Assembly: GCF_003385555.1 (NCBI RefSeq)
Contig: NZ_QOHR01000002.1
Span: 186,001 to 250,000 of the forward strand
Direction of reading: 5' to 3'
DNA: 64,000 bases
DNA from: Rhodosalinus sediminis
Lineage (GTDB): Bacteria; Pseudomonadota; Alphaproteobacteria; Rhodobacterales; Rhodobacteraceae
In this document: positions 42,247-50,626 of the stretch, piece by piece
How positions within the stretch are numbered: position 1 is the first letter of the stretch
How the letters are laid out: each line of letters opens with the position of its first letter
The notes under the pieces: generated by a model
What the model saw: only the letters and a program-made list of their open reading frames with translations
Told to the model about the DNA's origin: nothing
Databases searched by the model: none
Translations under genes and position numbers: made by a program

Positions 42247-44121
42247 ATGGTGGACACGACCTCCGACCCCGGGCCCGACACGCCGACCGGCCACGCCTGC
42301 ATCCAGAGCTACCTGAAGACGCTGCCGGCCTCGCCCGGCGTCTACCGGATGCTCGATGCGCAGGCGCGGGTGCTCTACGTCGGCAAGGCGCGCAACCTGA
42401 AGGCGCGGGTGTCGAACTACGCCCGCCCCACGGGGCACAGCCCGCGGATCGCGCGCATGATCCGCGAGACGGCCTCGATGATGTTCCTGACCACGCGGAC
42501 GGAGACCGAGGCGCTGCTCCTCGAGCAGAACCTCATCAAGCAGCTCAAGCCGCGCTACAACGTGCTCCTGCGCGACGACAAGAGCTTCCCGAACATCCTG
42601 CTGACCAAGGATCACGCCTATCCGATGATCCGCAAGCACCGCGGCGCCAAGACGCAGAAGGGCGCCTACTTCGGCCCCTTCGCGAGCGCGGGCGCGGTCA
42701 ACCGGACGCTGAACCAGCTGCAGAAGGTCTTTCAGCTGCGCAACTGCTCGGATTCGATGTTCGAGAGCCGCACGCGGCCCTGCCTGCTCTACCAGATCAA
42801 GCGCTGCTCGGGGCCCTGCGTCGGGCTGATCTCGGAAGAGGACTACGCGGCGAGCGTGCGCGACGCCGAACGCTTCCTCTCCGGCCGCTCCACGAAAATC
42901 CAGGAAGACCTCGCCGCGCAGATGGCCGAGGCGGCCGAGGCCATGGAATTCGAGCGCGCCGCGGCGCTGCGCGACCGCATCCGCGCGCTGACGCAGGTAC
43001 AGGGCGCGCAGGGCATCAACCCGCAGGGCGTCGCCGAGGCGGACGTGATCGCGCTCCACATGGAGGGCGGGCAGGCCTGCGTTCAGGTCTTCTTCATCCG
43101 CGCCAACCAGAACTGGGGCAACCGCGACTTCTACCCGCGCACCGGCGCCGACGTCTCCGAGGCCGAGGTGCTGGAGGCCTTCCTCGGGCAGTTCTACGAC
43201 ACCAAGGAGCCGCCGCGCCTGATCCTGCTGTCGCATCCGATCGAGAACACCGACCTGATGCAGGACGCGCTCTCGGACAAGCTCGGCCGCAAGGTCGAGA
43301 TCGCGGTCCCGAAGCGCGGCGAGAAGGCGGAGCTCGTCGAGGGCGCGGCGCGCAACGCGCGCGAGAGCCTCGGGCGCAAGATGGCCGAGACCGCGACGCA
43401 GGCCAAGCTCCTGAAGGGCCTCGCCGAGGCGCTGGAGCTCGAGCGCACGCCGCGCCGGATCGAGGTCTACGACAACTCCCACATCATGGGCACCAACGCC
43501 GTCGGCGCGATGATCGTGGCGGGGCCCGAGGGCTTCGAGAAGAACCACTACCGCAAGTTCAACATCAAGGGCGAGGACCTGACGCCCGGCGACGACTTCG
43601 GCATGATGAAGGAGGTGCTGACCCGCCGGCTCAAGCGGCTCCTGAAGGAGGATCCGGACCGCACCTCCGAGGCCTGGCCCGATCTCCTGCTGATCGACGG
43701 CGGCGCCGGGCAGGTGAGCGCGGTGCAGGGCATCCTCGACGAGATGGGGCTCGGCGATCTGCCGATGGTGGGCGTCGCCAAGGGCCCCGACCGCGACGCC
43801 GGCAAGGAGGAGTTCCACCGCCCCGGCCGCCGGCCCTTCGCGCTGCGCCACAACGACCCGGTGCTCTACTTCGTGCAGCGCCTGCGCGACGAGGCGCACC
43901 GCTTCGCCATCGGGACCCACCGCGCCAAGCGGGCGAAGGCGGCGGCGGCGAACCCGCTCGACGAGGTGCCGGGCGTGGGCGCCTCCCGCAAGCGCGCGCT
44001 GCTCGCGCATTTCGGCTCCGCCAAGGCGGTGACGCGCGCCGATCTCGCCGATCTCAAGGCCGTCGAGGGCATCTCCGACGCGCTCGCCGAACGCATCTAC
44101 GCACATTTCAACGACGGCTGA
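42247..44121 (+). CDS. uvrC: Excinuclease ABC subunit C
   Basis: A 624-residue nucleotide excision repair endonuclease that cuts both sides of a lesion with UvrAB. The GIY-YIG nuclease is at about residues 30-100 ([30 protein letters not shown]). A UVR motif follows near residue 225. The RNase H-like nuclease has [19 protein letters not shown] and [13 protein letters not shown]. Paired helix-hairpin-helix motifs close the protein ([16 protein letters not shown]). A conserved cysteine cluster (CPSDC-like: [27 protein letters not shown], in part) is present. Confidence 0.96.
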   Translation: MVDTTSDPGPDTPTGHACIQSYLKTLPASPGVYRMLDAQARVLYVGKARNLKARVSNYARPTGHSPRIARMIRETASMMFLTTRTETEALLLEQNLIKQLKPRYNVLLRDDKSFPNILLTKDHAYPMIRKHRGAKTQKGAYFGPFASAGAVNRTLNQLQKVFQLRNCSDSMFESRTRPCLLYQIKRCSGPCVGLISEEDYAASVRDAERFLSGRSTKIQEDLAAQMAEAAEAMEFERAAALRDRIRALTQVQGAQGINPQGVAEADVIALHMEGGQACVQVFFIRANQNWGNRDFYPRTGADVSEAEVLEAFLGQFYDTKEPPRLILLSHPIENTDLMQDALSDKLGRKVEIAVPKRGEKAELVEGAARNARESLGRKMAETATQAKLLKGLAEALELERTPRRIEVYDNSHIMGTNAVGAMIVAGPEGFEKNHYRKFNIKGEDLTPGDDFGMMKEVLTRRLKRLLKEDPDRTSEAWPDLLLIDGGAGQVSAVQGILDEMGLGDLPMVGVAKGPDRDAGKEEFHRPGRRPFALRHNDPVLYFVQRLRDEAHRFAIGTHRAKRAKAAAANPLDEVPGVGASRKRALLAHFGSAKAVTRADLADLKAVEGISDALAERIYAHFNDG

Positions 44122-44124
44122 GCG

Positions 44125-44196
44125 GGCGATTTTTCGTACGAAAAATCGCCGCGGCGCCGCGCCGGGTCCGAAGACTTTTCGTACGAAAAGTCTTCG
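44125..44196. terminator. Tandem palindromes sharing a TTTTCGTACGAAAA core between uvrC and rpe
   Basis: A perfect 26-bp palindrome spans 44125-44150 and a perfect 28-bp palindrome spans 44169-44196; both are centred on TTTTCGTACGAAAA. Between them is a 10-bp palindrome, GCGGCGCCGC (44151-44160). They begin 3 bp after the uvrC stop and end directly at the rpe stop, so they fit bidirectional terminators; T/A runs flank each centre. Confidence 0.75.
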
Positions 44197-44880
44197 TCAG
44201 GCGAGCACGCCCTCCGCCGCCGCGCGGATCGCGCGGATGTTCTCGCCGTAGGGCGCGGGCGCGGCGGCCGACCCGCCCCGGAACACCGCGGAGCCCGCGA
44301 CGAGGACGTCCGCGCCGGCCTCCGTCACGCGCGGCGCCGTAGCCGCGTCCACCCCGCCGTCGACCTCGAGGTGGATGGGCCGGTCGCCGATCATGCGCCG
44401 CAGCTCCGCGATCTTCGGAAGCTGGCTCGAAAGGAAGCTCTGCCCGCCGAAGCCCGGGTTCACCGTCATCACGCAGACGAGGTCCACCATGTCGAGCACC
44501 GGCGCCACCGCCGCCGCCGGCGTGGCCGGGTTGAGCGCGACGCCCGCCTTCACGCCGGCCGCGCGGATCGCCTGCAGCGTGCGGTGCAGGTGCGGGCCGG
44601 CCTCGACATGCGCGGTCAGGATGTCGGCGCCCGCCTCGGCGAAGGCCTCGATGAAGGGGTCCACCGGCGCGATCATCAGGTGCACGTCCATCACCGTGGC
44701 GACATGCGGGCGCAGCGCCTTGCACATGGCGGGGCCGAAGGTGATGTTCGGCACGAAGTGACCGTCCATCACGTCGACGTGGATCCAGTCGGCGCCCTGC
44801 GCCTCGGCAGCGCGGCACTCGGCGCCGAAGTCGGCGAAATCGGCGGCGAGGATGGAGGGGGCGATCTTGACGCGGGACAT
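44197..44880 (-). CDS. rpe: Ribulose-phosphate 3-epimerase
   Basis: A 227-residue TIM-barrel enzyme interconverting ribulose 5-phosphate and xylulose 5-phosphate in the pentose phosphate and Calvin cycles. Catalytic and metal residues are visible in SILAADFADFG, WIHVDVMDGHFVPNITFGP, DVHLMI, VMTVNPGFGGQSF and HLEVDGGVD. The length is normal. It is followed on the minus strand directly by the palindromes and preceded by rnhA. Confidence 0.96.
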   Translation of the reverse strand: MSRVKIAPSILAADFADFGAECRAAEAQGADWIHVDVMDGHFVPNITFGPAMCKALRPHVATVMDVHLMIAPVDPFIEAFAEAGADILTAHVEAGPHLHRTLQAIRAAGVKAGVALNPATPAAAVAPVLDMVDLVCVMTVNPGFGGQSFLSSQLPKIAELRRMIGDRPIHLEVDGGVDAATAPRVTEAGADVLVAGSAVFRGGSAAAPAPYGENIRAIRAAAEGVLA

Positions 44881-44932
44881 GGGGGCGACTCCGTGATGGC
44901 TGGCGCCGATATAGGCGCGGCGCGGCGCGCTG

Positions 44933-45406
44933 TCAGCCCGCCTTACCCGTCTTGCCCGCCTTGAACGGGGCCATGCCGGCGCGGGCGAGTTCGTCGGCGC
45001 GCTCGTTCTCGGGGTGGCCGGCGTGGCCGCGCACCCACTCCCAAGTGACGTCGTGGCGGTGCTGCGCGGCGTCGAGACGGCGCCAGAGCTCGGCGTTCTT
45101 CACCGGCTTCTTCGCCGAGGTCTTCCAGCCGTTCTTCTTCCAGCCGTGGATCCAGCCGGTCACGCCGTTCTTCACGTAGGCGCTGTCGGTGACGATGGTG
45201 ACGGCGGACGGCCGCTCCAGCGCCTCGAGCGCCGCGATGGCGGCCATGAGTTCCATCCGGTTGTTGGTGGTCACGGCCTCGCCGCCCGTCATCTCGCGCT
45301 CCTTGAGGACGGTCTCGCCCTCCACGGCGCGCAGGAGCACGCCCCAGCCGCCGGGGCCCGGATTGCCGGAACAGGCACCGTCCGTGTAAGCAACTAGATG
45401 CGCCAT
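44933..45406 (-). CDS. rnhA: Ribonuclease HI
   Basis: A 157-residue nuclease removing RNA from RNA-DNA hybrids. The catalytic acids are in [16 protein letters not shown] (Asp), [16 protein letters not shown] (Glu), [15 protein letters not shown] (Asp) and NERADELAR (Asp). The basic handle [16 protein letters not shown] is present. ATG 45406 ([10 protein letters not shown]) is the natural start; the frame opens 36 bp earlier. It lies 10 bp from the methyltransferase stop. Confidence 0.96.
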   Translation of the reverse strand: MAHLVAYTDGACSGNPGPGGWGVLLRAVEGETVLKEREMTGGEAVTTNNRMELMAAIAALEALERPSAVTIVTDSAYVKNGVTGWIHGWKKNGWKTSAKKPVKNAELWRRLDAAQHRHDVTWEWVRGHAGHPENERADELARAGMAPFKAGKTGKAG

Positions 45407-45416
45407 GCGCGCCGCT

Positions 45417-46028
45417 CTACCCCCGGCGGGCGGGGGCGGCAAGGGCGGCCATGGCGACCCAGTCGGCCAACTCGCCGTCGAGCCCCGGATCGCGGCCCCG
45501 GCGCCGGGCGATCACCGTGAAGCCGGCGGCGGAGAGCAGCGCCGCCAGCTCGTCCTCGCCGTAGTAGGTGTAGAGCCGGCCGAGCGCATCGCGCCGCTCT
45601 CCTGCGCCGGTCTTGAGGGCGATGTGCAGCCGCCCGCCGGGCACCAGCGCCCGCGCGATCGCGGCGAGGTGGGCGGGCATCGCCGCGCGCGGCGCGTGCA
45701 GCAGGCTGAAGTTCGCCCAGACGCCGTGATAGACGCCCGCACCGGTGAGGGCGTCGAAATCCGCCTGCCACGCCGTGACGCCGGGGCGCGCGGCGGCGCG
45801 GCGCACCATCTCGGCCGAGGCGTCGGTCGCCGCCACGTCGAGGCCGGCGCGCGCCATGACCTCCGCGGCGAGGCCCGGCCCGCAGCCGAGATCCAGCACC
45901 CGCGCGCCCGCCGGCATCGCGGCGACGAAGGCCGCGAGGTCCGGATCGTCGCGCAGGCCCTGCGTCGCGTCCGCGTAGCGCGCGGCCTCCGCGTCGTAGA
46001 CCGCCAGCGTCGCGCGGTCGGCGCTCAC
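45417..46028 (-). CDS. Class I SAM-dependent methyltransferase
   Basis: A 203-residue methyltransferase with the SAM loop [19 protein letters not shown], the acidic position ATDASAEMV, and [25 protein letters not shown]. The GTG at 46028 overlaps the DUF3429 stop by 4 bp and begins just before the conserved [14 protein letters not shown]. Substrate unknown. It probably forms an operon DUF3429-methyltransferase-rnhA. Confidence 0.85.
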   Translation of the reverse strand: MSADRATLAVYDAEAARYADATQGLRDDPDLAAFVAAMPAGARVLDLGCGPGLAAEVMARAGLDVAATDASAEMVRRAAARPGVTAWQADFDALTGAGVYHGVWANFSLLHAPRAAMPAHLAAIARALVPGGRLHIALKTGAGERRDALGRLYTYYGEDELAALLSAAGFTVIARRRGRDPGLDGELADWVAMAALAAPARRG

Positions 46029-46486
46029 GCGAGGACGCCCACGGCGAGGCAGATCACCACGATCGCCGTCAGCAGCACGCGCAGCGTCATCCACCACGCC
46101 GGCGCGAGCCCGTAGCGCCAGAAGAGCCAGTCGAGGCCCAGAAGCCCGACGAAGCCCGCGATCAGGCTCGCGCCCGCCCAGACCGGCCCGCCGCCCGTCA
46201 TGAAGAAGGCCCAGAGCGCCGGGATCACCGAGAGCGCGTAGCCGGTCGCGGCGACCTGCTCCTCGGCCTTCGTGGCGAAGCCCCAGAGCACGCCGGACAT
46301 GAACGACAGGATGATCGCCCCGTAGAAGAGCATCACGTAGGGCCCGACGAAGCGCGGGCCGAGGGTCTGCACGCCCCAGGCCTGCAGCGCCGGGTCGATC
46401 ACCGTCAGCGCGCCCCAGACGAAGGGGATCAGCCCGGCGAGGCCGAGCGCGAGCGGCGCGCGGGGAATGTCGGAAAGCCGTGTCAT
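46025..46486 (-). CDS. DUF3429 membrane protein
   Basis: A 153-residue protein with five hydrophobic segments, starting MTRLSDIPRAPLALGLAGLIPFVWGAL. The order of segments and the motif YGAIILSFMSGVLWGFA match DUF3429 proteins, which have no known function. The start ATG at 46486 is preferred; the upstream frame extension has no hydrophobic or family character. The upstream 421 bp hold no gene. Confidence 0.82.
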   Translation of the reverse strand: MTRLSDIPRAPLALGLAGLIPFVWGALTVIDPALQAWGVQTLGPRFVGPYVMLFYGAIILSFMSGVLWGFATKAEEQVAATGYALSVIPALWAFFMTGGGPVWAGASLIAGFVGLLGLDWLFWRYGLAPAWWMTLRVLLTAIVVICLAVGVLA

Positions 46487-46907
46487 GGCCCGGGTTCTAG
46501 CGCCTCGCACGGCGGAGGGAAGCCCCCGCGGAGTCGCGGGCGAGAAGGTGGCCGGTCGCCGCAGCCCCATCGAGCGCAGGCACCCTGCGGCGGCGTGCAA
46601 GGGCGCAGGGGAAGGTCGCATCCGCCGAGGCGGCGGACAGGACGCCTCCCCGCCGGGTCGGACGCGCGCGGCGCAGGCTCGCCTTCACCCCCGGGGCGGC
46701 CCCACTCCGCACGGGCGCATGTCGCGCGCGGCCCCGGCGCGGTCCGCGCGGAGGCGGTGGATCGACCGCCGCCCTGCCCCGCGCGTCGCCCGGCGCCGGG
46801 GTGCAGAGGCTGCCCTCGACGGAATTGCCGCGCATCGAGGCCATACGCCGGGTCCGCCCTGTCGGGCGACCACCGGCGCGCACCAGGCCCCGCCGCGCGC
46901 TCCGGGC
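46487..46907. other. Long intergenic region, no gene recognised
   Basis: This 421-bp stretch lies between ispH and DUF3429, both on the minus strand. It is GC-rich with short open frames on both strands but no frame with a family-like sequence or a credible ribosome site. Short inverted stretches such as GGCGGTGGATCGACCGCCGCC (about 46752-46771) could form hairpins, possibly an ispH terminator. Nothing else is supported. Confidence 0.4.
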
Positions 46908-47864
46908 TCAGGCGCCCGCGGGCTCGCGGAGGACGCGGGGGACCTTGAAGTTGACGTCCTCCTGCGCGGTCTCGACCTCTTCCACCGTCACCGCGTAGCG
47001 CGCGCGGAAGGCGTCGATCACCTCCTGCACCAGTTCTTCGGGCGCGGAGGCGCCGGCGGTGACGCCCACCGAGCCGATCCCCTCGAGCGCGCGCCAGTCG
47101 ATGTCGGCGGCGCGCTGCACGAGTTGCGCGTAGGCGCACCCGGCCCGGCGCCCCACCTCGACCAGCCGCTGCGAGTTCGAGGAGTTGGGCGCGCCCACCA
47201 CCAGCATCGCGTCGGCGTGCGGCGCCATCGCCTTCACCGCCTCCTGCCGGTTGGTGGTGGCGTAGCAGATGTCCTCCTTGTGCGGGCCGACGATCGCCGG
47301 GAAGCGCGCCTGCAGCGCGGCGACGACATCGGCGGTGTCGTCCACCGAGAGGGTCGTCTGCGTCACGAAGGCGAGCTTCTCCGGATCGCGCACCGTCAGG
47401 GTCGCGACGTCCTCGGGCGTCTCGACGAGCAGCACCTCGCCCTCGGGCAGCTGGCCCATGGTGCCCGCGGTTTCGGGGTGGCCGGCGTGGCCGATCATCA
47501 CGATCTGCAGCCCGTTGGCGTGGTGGCGCTCGGCCTCGATGTGGACCTTGCTGACCAGCGGGCAGGTGGCGTCCACGTAGAGCATCTCGCGCCGGGCGGC
47601 CTCGGCCGGGACGGCCTTCGGCACGCCATGGGCGGAGAAGATGACGGGGCGGTCGTCGGGGCATTCGTCCAGTTCCTCGACGAAGACCGCGCCCTTGGCG
47701 CGCAGGCCGTCGACGACATGGGCGTTGTGCACGATCTCGTGGCGGACGTAGACGGGCGCGCCCCATTTCTCGAGCGCCATTTCCACGATCTGGATCGCGC
47801 GGTCGACGCCGGCGCAGAACCCGCGCGGCGCGGCGAGGTAGAGGGTGAGGGCGGGCTTGGTCAT
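46908..47864 (-). CDS. ispH: 4-hydroxy-3-methylbut-2-enyl diphosphate reductase
   Basis: A 318-residue iron-sulfur enzyme, the last step of the MEP isoprenoid pathway. The three cluster cysteines are in [23 protein letters not shown] and [10 protein letters not shown]. The HGVPKAV and HAGHPE histidines and SSNSQRLVE substrate loop are present. ATG at 47864 begins [19 protein letters not shown]. It is divergent from the cytochrome c gene at 47982. Confidence 0.96.
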   Translation of the reverse strand: MTKPALTLYLAAPRGFCAGVDRAIQIVEMALEKWGAPVYVRHEIVHNAHVVDGLRAKGAVFVEELDECPDDRPVIFSAHGVPKAVPAEAARREMLYVDATCPLVSKVHIEAERHHANGLQIVMIGHAGHPETAGTMGQLPEGEVLLVETPEDVATLTVRDPEKLAFVTQTTLSVDDTADVVAALQARFPAIVGPHKEDICYATTNRQEAVKAMAPHADAMLVVGAPNSSNSQRLVEVGRRAGCAYAQLVQRAADIDWRALEGIGSVGVTAGASAPEELVQEVIDAFRARYAVTVEEVETAQEDVNFKVPRVLREPAGA

Positions 47865-47981
47865 GCGCGACTCCGGGCGTTTCGCCCCAGAGGTAATCGT
47901 CTCGCGCGCCGCGGTCCAGAACCCGCGCGCGCTGACGCGACCGTGACTTGACCGCGCGCCGCGCGCCGGGATGCTGGCGCC

Positions 47982-48416
47982 ATGCGATGCACGCTCGCCC
48001 TTCTCGCCCTCATCGCCGGGCCCGCCGCCGCCGAGAGCCGCCTGCCTTCGGACGATCCGGCGCGGGTGGCGGCCGGCGCGGCGATCTACGACGCGCACTG
48101 CGCGGCCTGCCACGGCGCCGATCTGGAGGGCGAACCGGACTGGCGCCGCCCCGGACCCGACGGGCGCCTCCCCGCGCCGCCGCACGACGCGACGGGCCAC
48201 ACCTGGCACCACGCCGACGCGGTGCTGATCGACATCGTCACCCGCGGCACGGAGGCGGTCGTGGGCGGCGGCTACCGTTCGAACATGATGGGCTTCGGCG
48301 ACGTGCTGACCGGGCGGGAGATCCGCGACGTGCTCGCCTACATCCGCAGTTCCTGGCCCCCGCGCGTGCAGGAGATCCACGACGAGGTGAACGCCGCCGC
48401 CCGCGCGGCGGAGTGA
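47982..48416 (+). CDS. Periplasmic c-type cytochrome
   Basis: A 144-residue class I cytochrome c with a signal peptide (about 1-17, ending AAAE), haem site CAACH at residues 40-44 and likely methionine ligand in [12 protein letters not shown]. It ends 2 bp from the convergent YqaA gene. It is probably a soluble electron carrier; no dedicated partner is next to it. The tandem HTWHHAD histidines are noticeable and might bind metal. Confidence 0.85.
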   Translation: MRCTLALLALIAGPAAAESRLPSDDPARVAAGAAIYDAHCAACHGADLEGEPDWRRPGPDGRLPAPPHDATGHTWHHADAVLIDIVTRGTEAVVGGGYRSNMMGFGDVLTGREIRDVLAYIRSSWPPRVQEIHDEVNAAARAAE

Positions 48417-48418
48417 CC

Positions 48419-48862
48419 TCAGCCGCCGAGCGCCGCCGCCGTGGCCCAGCCGAGGACGACGTAGCGCCCGGTCTTGGCGAGCGTGACGAGGACGAGGAAC
48501 AGCGCGACCGGCGTGCGCATGAGCCCCGCGATCACCGTGAAGGCGTCGCCGAAGGGCGCCCAACTCAGCAGGAGCGTCCAGACGCCGCAGCGCCCCCAGA
48601 TCGCCTGCGCGCGCGCCAGCTGCGCCGCGCTCGCCGGAAACCAGCGGCCCTGCGCGAGGCGCTCGCCCCCGCGCCCGAGGACGTAGTTGACCACCGCGCC
48701 GAGGGTGTTGCCCACCGACGCCACGACCACGAGCAGCGCGACCGGCGCCGCGCCGGCCGCCTGCATCCCGGCGAAGACGATCTCGGACTGGAAGGGCAGC
48801 ACCGTCGCGGCGCCGAAGGCGGCGAGGAAAAGCCCCGTCAGCCCCGCGACGTCGGAGAGCAC
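48419..48862 (-). CDS. YqaA-family membrane protein
   Basis: A 147-residue protein of the VTT/DedA-like fold, YqaA type, with about four hydrophobic segments ([70 protein letters not shown]). The conserved [14 protein letters not shown] and PFGDAFT motifs support the call. Relatives are undecaprenyl-phosphate or phospholipid translocases, but function here is unproven. It follows the NYN gene by 13 bp. Confidence 0.85.
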   Translation of the reverse strand: MLSDVAGLTGLFLAAFGAATVLPFQSEIVFAGMQAAGAAPVALLVVVASVGNTLGAVVNYVLGRGGERLAQGRWFPASAAQLARAQAIWGRCGVWTLLLSWAPFGDAFTVIAGLMRTPVALFLVLVTLAKTGRYVVLGWATAAALGG

Positions 48863-48875
48863 GGCGCGGGCGCGC

Positions 48876-49457
48876 TCACTCCCCGCTGCCGGAGGCCGGC
48901 ACCTCGCGCGTGGCCTGCCCCTGCGGCTCGCGCGGGGGGCGGCCGATCACTTCCTTCAGGTCGTCGAGGTCGATGAAGTTGTCGGCCTGACGGCGCAGGT
49001 CGTCGGCGATCATCGGCGGCTGGCTCCGGATCGTGGAGACCACCGAGACCCGCACGCCCTGCCGCTGCAGGCTCTCGACGAGCGGCTTGAAGTCGCCGTC
49101 GCCCGAGAAGAGCACCATGTGGTCCATCCGCGGCGCGAGCTCCATCGCGTCCACGGCGAGCTCGATGTCCATGTTCCCCTTGACCTTGCGACGGCCCTGG
49201 CTGTCGGTGTACTCTTTCGCGGGTTTGGTCACCATGGCGAAGCCGTTGTAGTGCAGCCAGTCCACGAGCGGGCGGATCGGCGAATACTCCTCGCTCTCGA
49301 CGAGCGCGGTGTAGTAGAAGGCGCGGAGCAGCTTGCCGCGCCGCATGAACTCCTGTCTCAGAAGCTTGTAGTCGATGTCGAACCCGAGCGCCTTCGCCGT
49401 GGCGTAGAGATTCGACCCGTCGATGAACAGCGCGAGCCGTTCGTCCTTGTAAAACAT
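48876..49457 (-). CDS. NYN domain (LabA/DUF88-like) protein
   Basis: A 193-residue protein with a PIN-like NYN nuclease fold. Acidic metal-site residues are at the strand ends: LALFIDGSNLYATAKAL, KGNMDIELAVDAMELA and MVLFSGDGDFKPLVESLQRQG. LabA-type proteins are thought to act on RNA, but biochemical roles are mostly unknown. The ATG at 49457 (MFYKDERLALFIDG) is chosen over a frame start at 49637. The C-terminus is a proline-rich tail. It is divergent from folK. Confidence 0.87.
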   Translation of the reverse strand: MFYKDERLALFIDGSNLYATAKALGFDIDYKLLRQEFMRRGKLLRAFYYTALVESEEYSPIRPLVDWLHYNGFAMVTKPAKEYTDSQGRRKVKGNMDIELAVDAMELAPRMDHMVLFSGDGDFKPLVESLQRQGVRVSVVSTIRSQPPMIADDLRRQADNFIDLDDLKEVIGRPPREPQGQATREVPASGSGE

Positions 49458-49557
49458 GTCACAATATCCTTTCGTCGCGCCGGCGCCCGCTTTTCCGGGC
49501 CGAGTGGAAGCCCTGCGCAAAAACGCCGGTATGCCGAGACCATAAGGACATTTGCGA

Positions 49558-50163
49558 ATGGCACAAGGGCGAGACGCAGGGCCGGCGACGGGTGCGGAGG
49601 GAGCGCCCGCGCGCGCGCTCATAGCGCTGGGCGCCAATGCGCCCTTCGCCGGTCACGCGCCAGAGACGACGTTGCGCGAGGCGCTTGCGGACATCGCCAC
49701 GGAAGGGGCGGAGGTCGTGGCGGTCAGCCGGTTCCACCGCACGCCGGCGTTCCCGCCGGGGGCCGGCCCCGATTTCGTGAACGCCGCGGCGGCGCTGGAC
49801 TGGGCCGGCGACGCCGGGTCGCTGCTGGCGCTCCTGCACCGGGTGGAGGCGCGCCACGGGCGTGCGCGAGCGGTGCGCTGGGGGCCGCGGACGCTCGATC
49901 TGGACCTGATCGCGCTCGGCGACGCGGTGCGCCCCGACCGGGCGACCTTCGAGGCCTGGGCGGCGCTCGCGCCGGAGCGTCAGCGCCACGAGGCGCCGGA
50001 GCGGCTGATCCTGCCGCACCCCCGGATGCACGAACGCGCCTTCGTCCTCGTGCCGCTCGCCGAGATCGCGCCGGACTGGCGCCACCCGGTGCTCGGGCGC
50101 AGCGTCGCCGCGTTGACCGAGGCGCTGCCCGCGGCCGCGCGCGCGGAGGTGGTCGCGCTCTGA
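49558..50163 (+). CDS. folK: 2-amino-4-hydroxy-6-hydroxymethyldihydropteridine pyrophosphokinase
   Basis: A 201-residue HPPK that transfers pyrophosphate from ATP to the pterin in folate synthesis. ALIALGANAPFAGHAPETTLREAL is the N-terminal substrate site and RWGPRTLDLDLIALGD carries the Mg-binding DLD motif. LILPHPRMHERAFVLVPLAEIAPDWRHP is the conserved C-terminal block. ATG 49558 is used; a TTG at 49552 is in frame. It precedes rpoZ by 78 bp. Confidence 0.93.
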   Translation: MAQGRDAGPATGAEGAPARALIALGANAPFAGHAPETTLREALADIATEGAEVVAVSRFHRTPAFPPGAGPDFVNAAAALDWAGDAGSLLALLHRVEARHGRARAVRWGPRTLDLDLIALGDAVRPDRATFEAWAALAPERQRHEAPERLILPHPRMHERAFVLVPLAEIAPDWRHPVLGRSVAALTEALPAAARAEVVAL

Positions 50164-50170
50164 CCCCGGC

Positions 50171-50199
50171 TTGCATTTTCCCGGCGCGCCCGTTATTTG
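50171..50199 (+). promoter_or_regulatory. Sigma-70-like promoter for rpoZ
   Basis: TTGCAT at 50171-50176 and TATTTG at 50194-50199 are separated by 17 bp, in the 78-bp gap before rpoZ. This would serve rpoZ and perhaps rsh. It is one of few places here with a recognisable -35/-10 pair. Confidence 0.5.
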
Positions 50200-50241
50200 C
50201 GTGTTTTCCCGCCGTGCGTCTGACAGACTGGAGTGCCTCAA

Positions 50242-50601
50242 ATGGCCCGCGTTACCACCGAGGATTGCGTCGACAAGGTCCCGAACCGTTTCGAGCTGGT
50301 GATGCTCGCCGCGCACCGGGCGCGCGAGATCGCGGCCGGCAGCCCGCTTTCGGTCGAGCGCGACAACGACAAGAACCCGGTCGTCGCGCTGCGCGAGATC
50401 GCCGAGGAGACGCAGCAGGCCGGTGACCTGCGCGAGCGCATGATCGAGGCGAACCAGACCCAGATCGAGGTGGACGAGCCCGAAGAGGATTCGATGGCGC
50501 TCCTGATGGGCGGCGGCAGCGAGGCCGACGCGCCCTCCGAGGACGAGATGCCGGACGAAGCGCTGCTGCGCCAGCTCATGGAAGCGCAGGGCGAGAAATG
50601 A
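50242..50601 (+). CDS. rpoZ: RNA polymerase omega subunit
   Basis: A 119-residue subunit that helps assemble RNA polymerase and binds ppGpp with beta-prime. The core [33 protein letters not shown] is typical, followed by [18 protein letters not shown] and an acidic C-terminal tail. It sits 25 bp before the (p)ppGpp synthetase gene, the usual rpoZ-rsh pairing of alarmone target and enzyme. Confidence 0.96.
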   Translation: MARVTTEDCVDKVPNRFELVMLAAHRAREIAAGSPLSVERDNDKNPVVALREIAEETQQAGDLRERMIEANQTQIEVDEPEEDSMALLMGGGSEADAPSEDEMPDEALLRQLMEAQGEK

Positions 50602-50626
50602 GGGCGGCCGGCCGCCCACCCCGCGC

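Noticed and set aside
42007-44106. Open minus-strand frame of 699 codons across uvrC
   Set aside because: It is antisense to uvrC, which shows GIY-YIG, UVR and helix-hairpin-helix motifs; the antisense translation has none.
46497-46883. Small frames in the ispH/DUF3429 gap
   Set aside because: No hydrophobic, signal or domain pattern and no suitable ribosome site on either strand.
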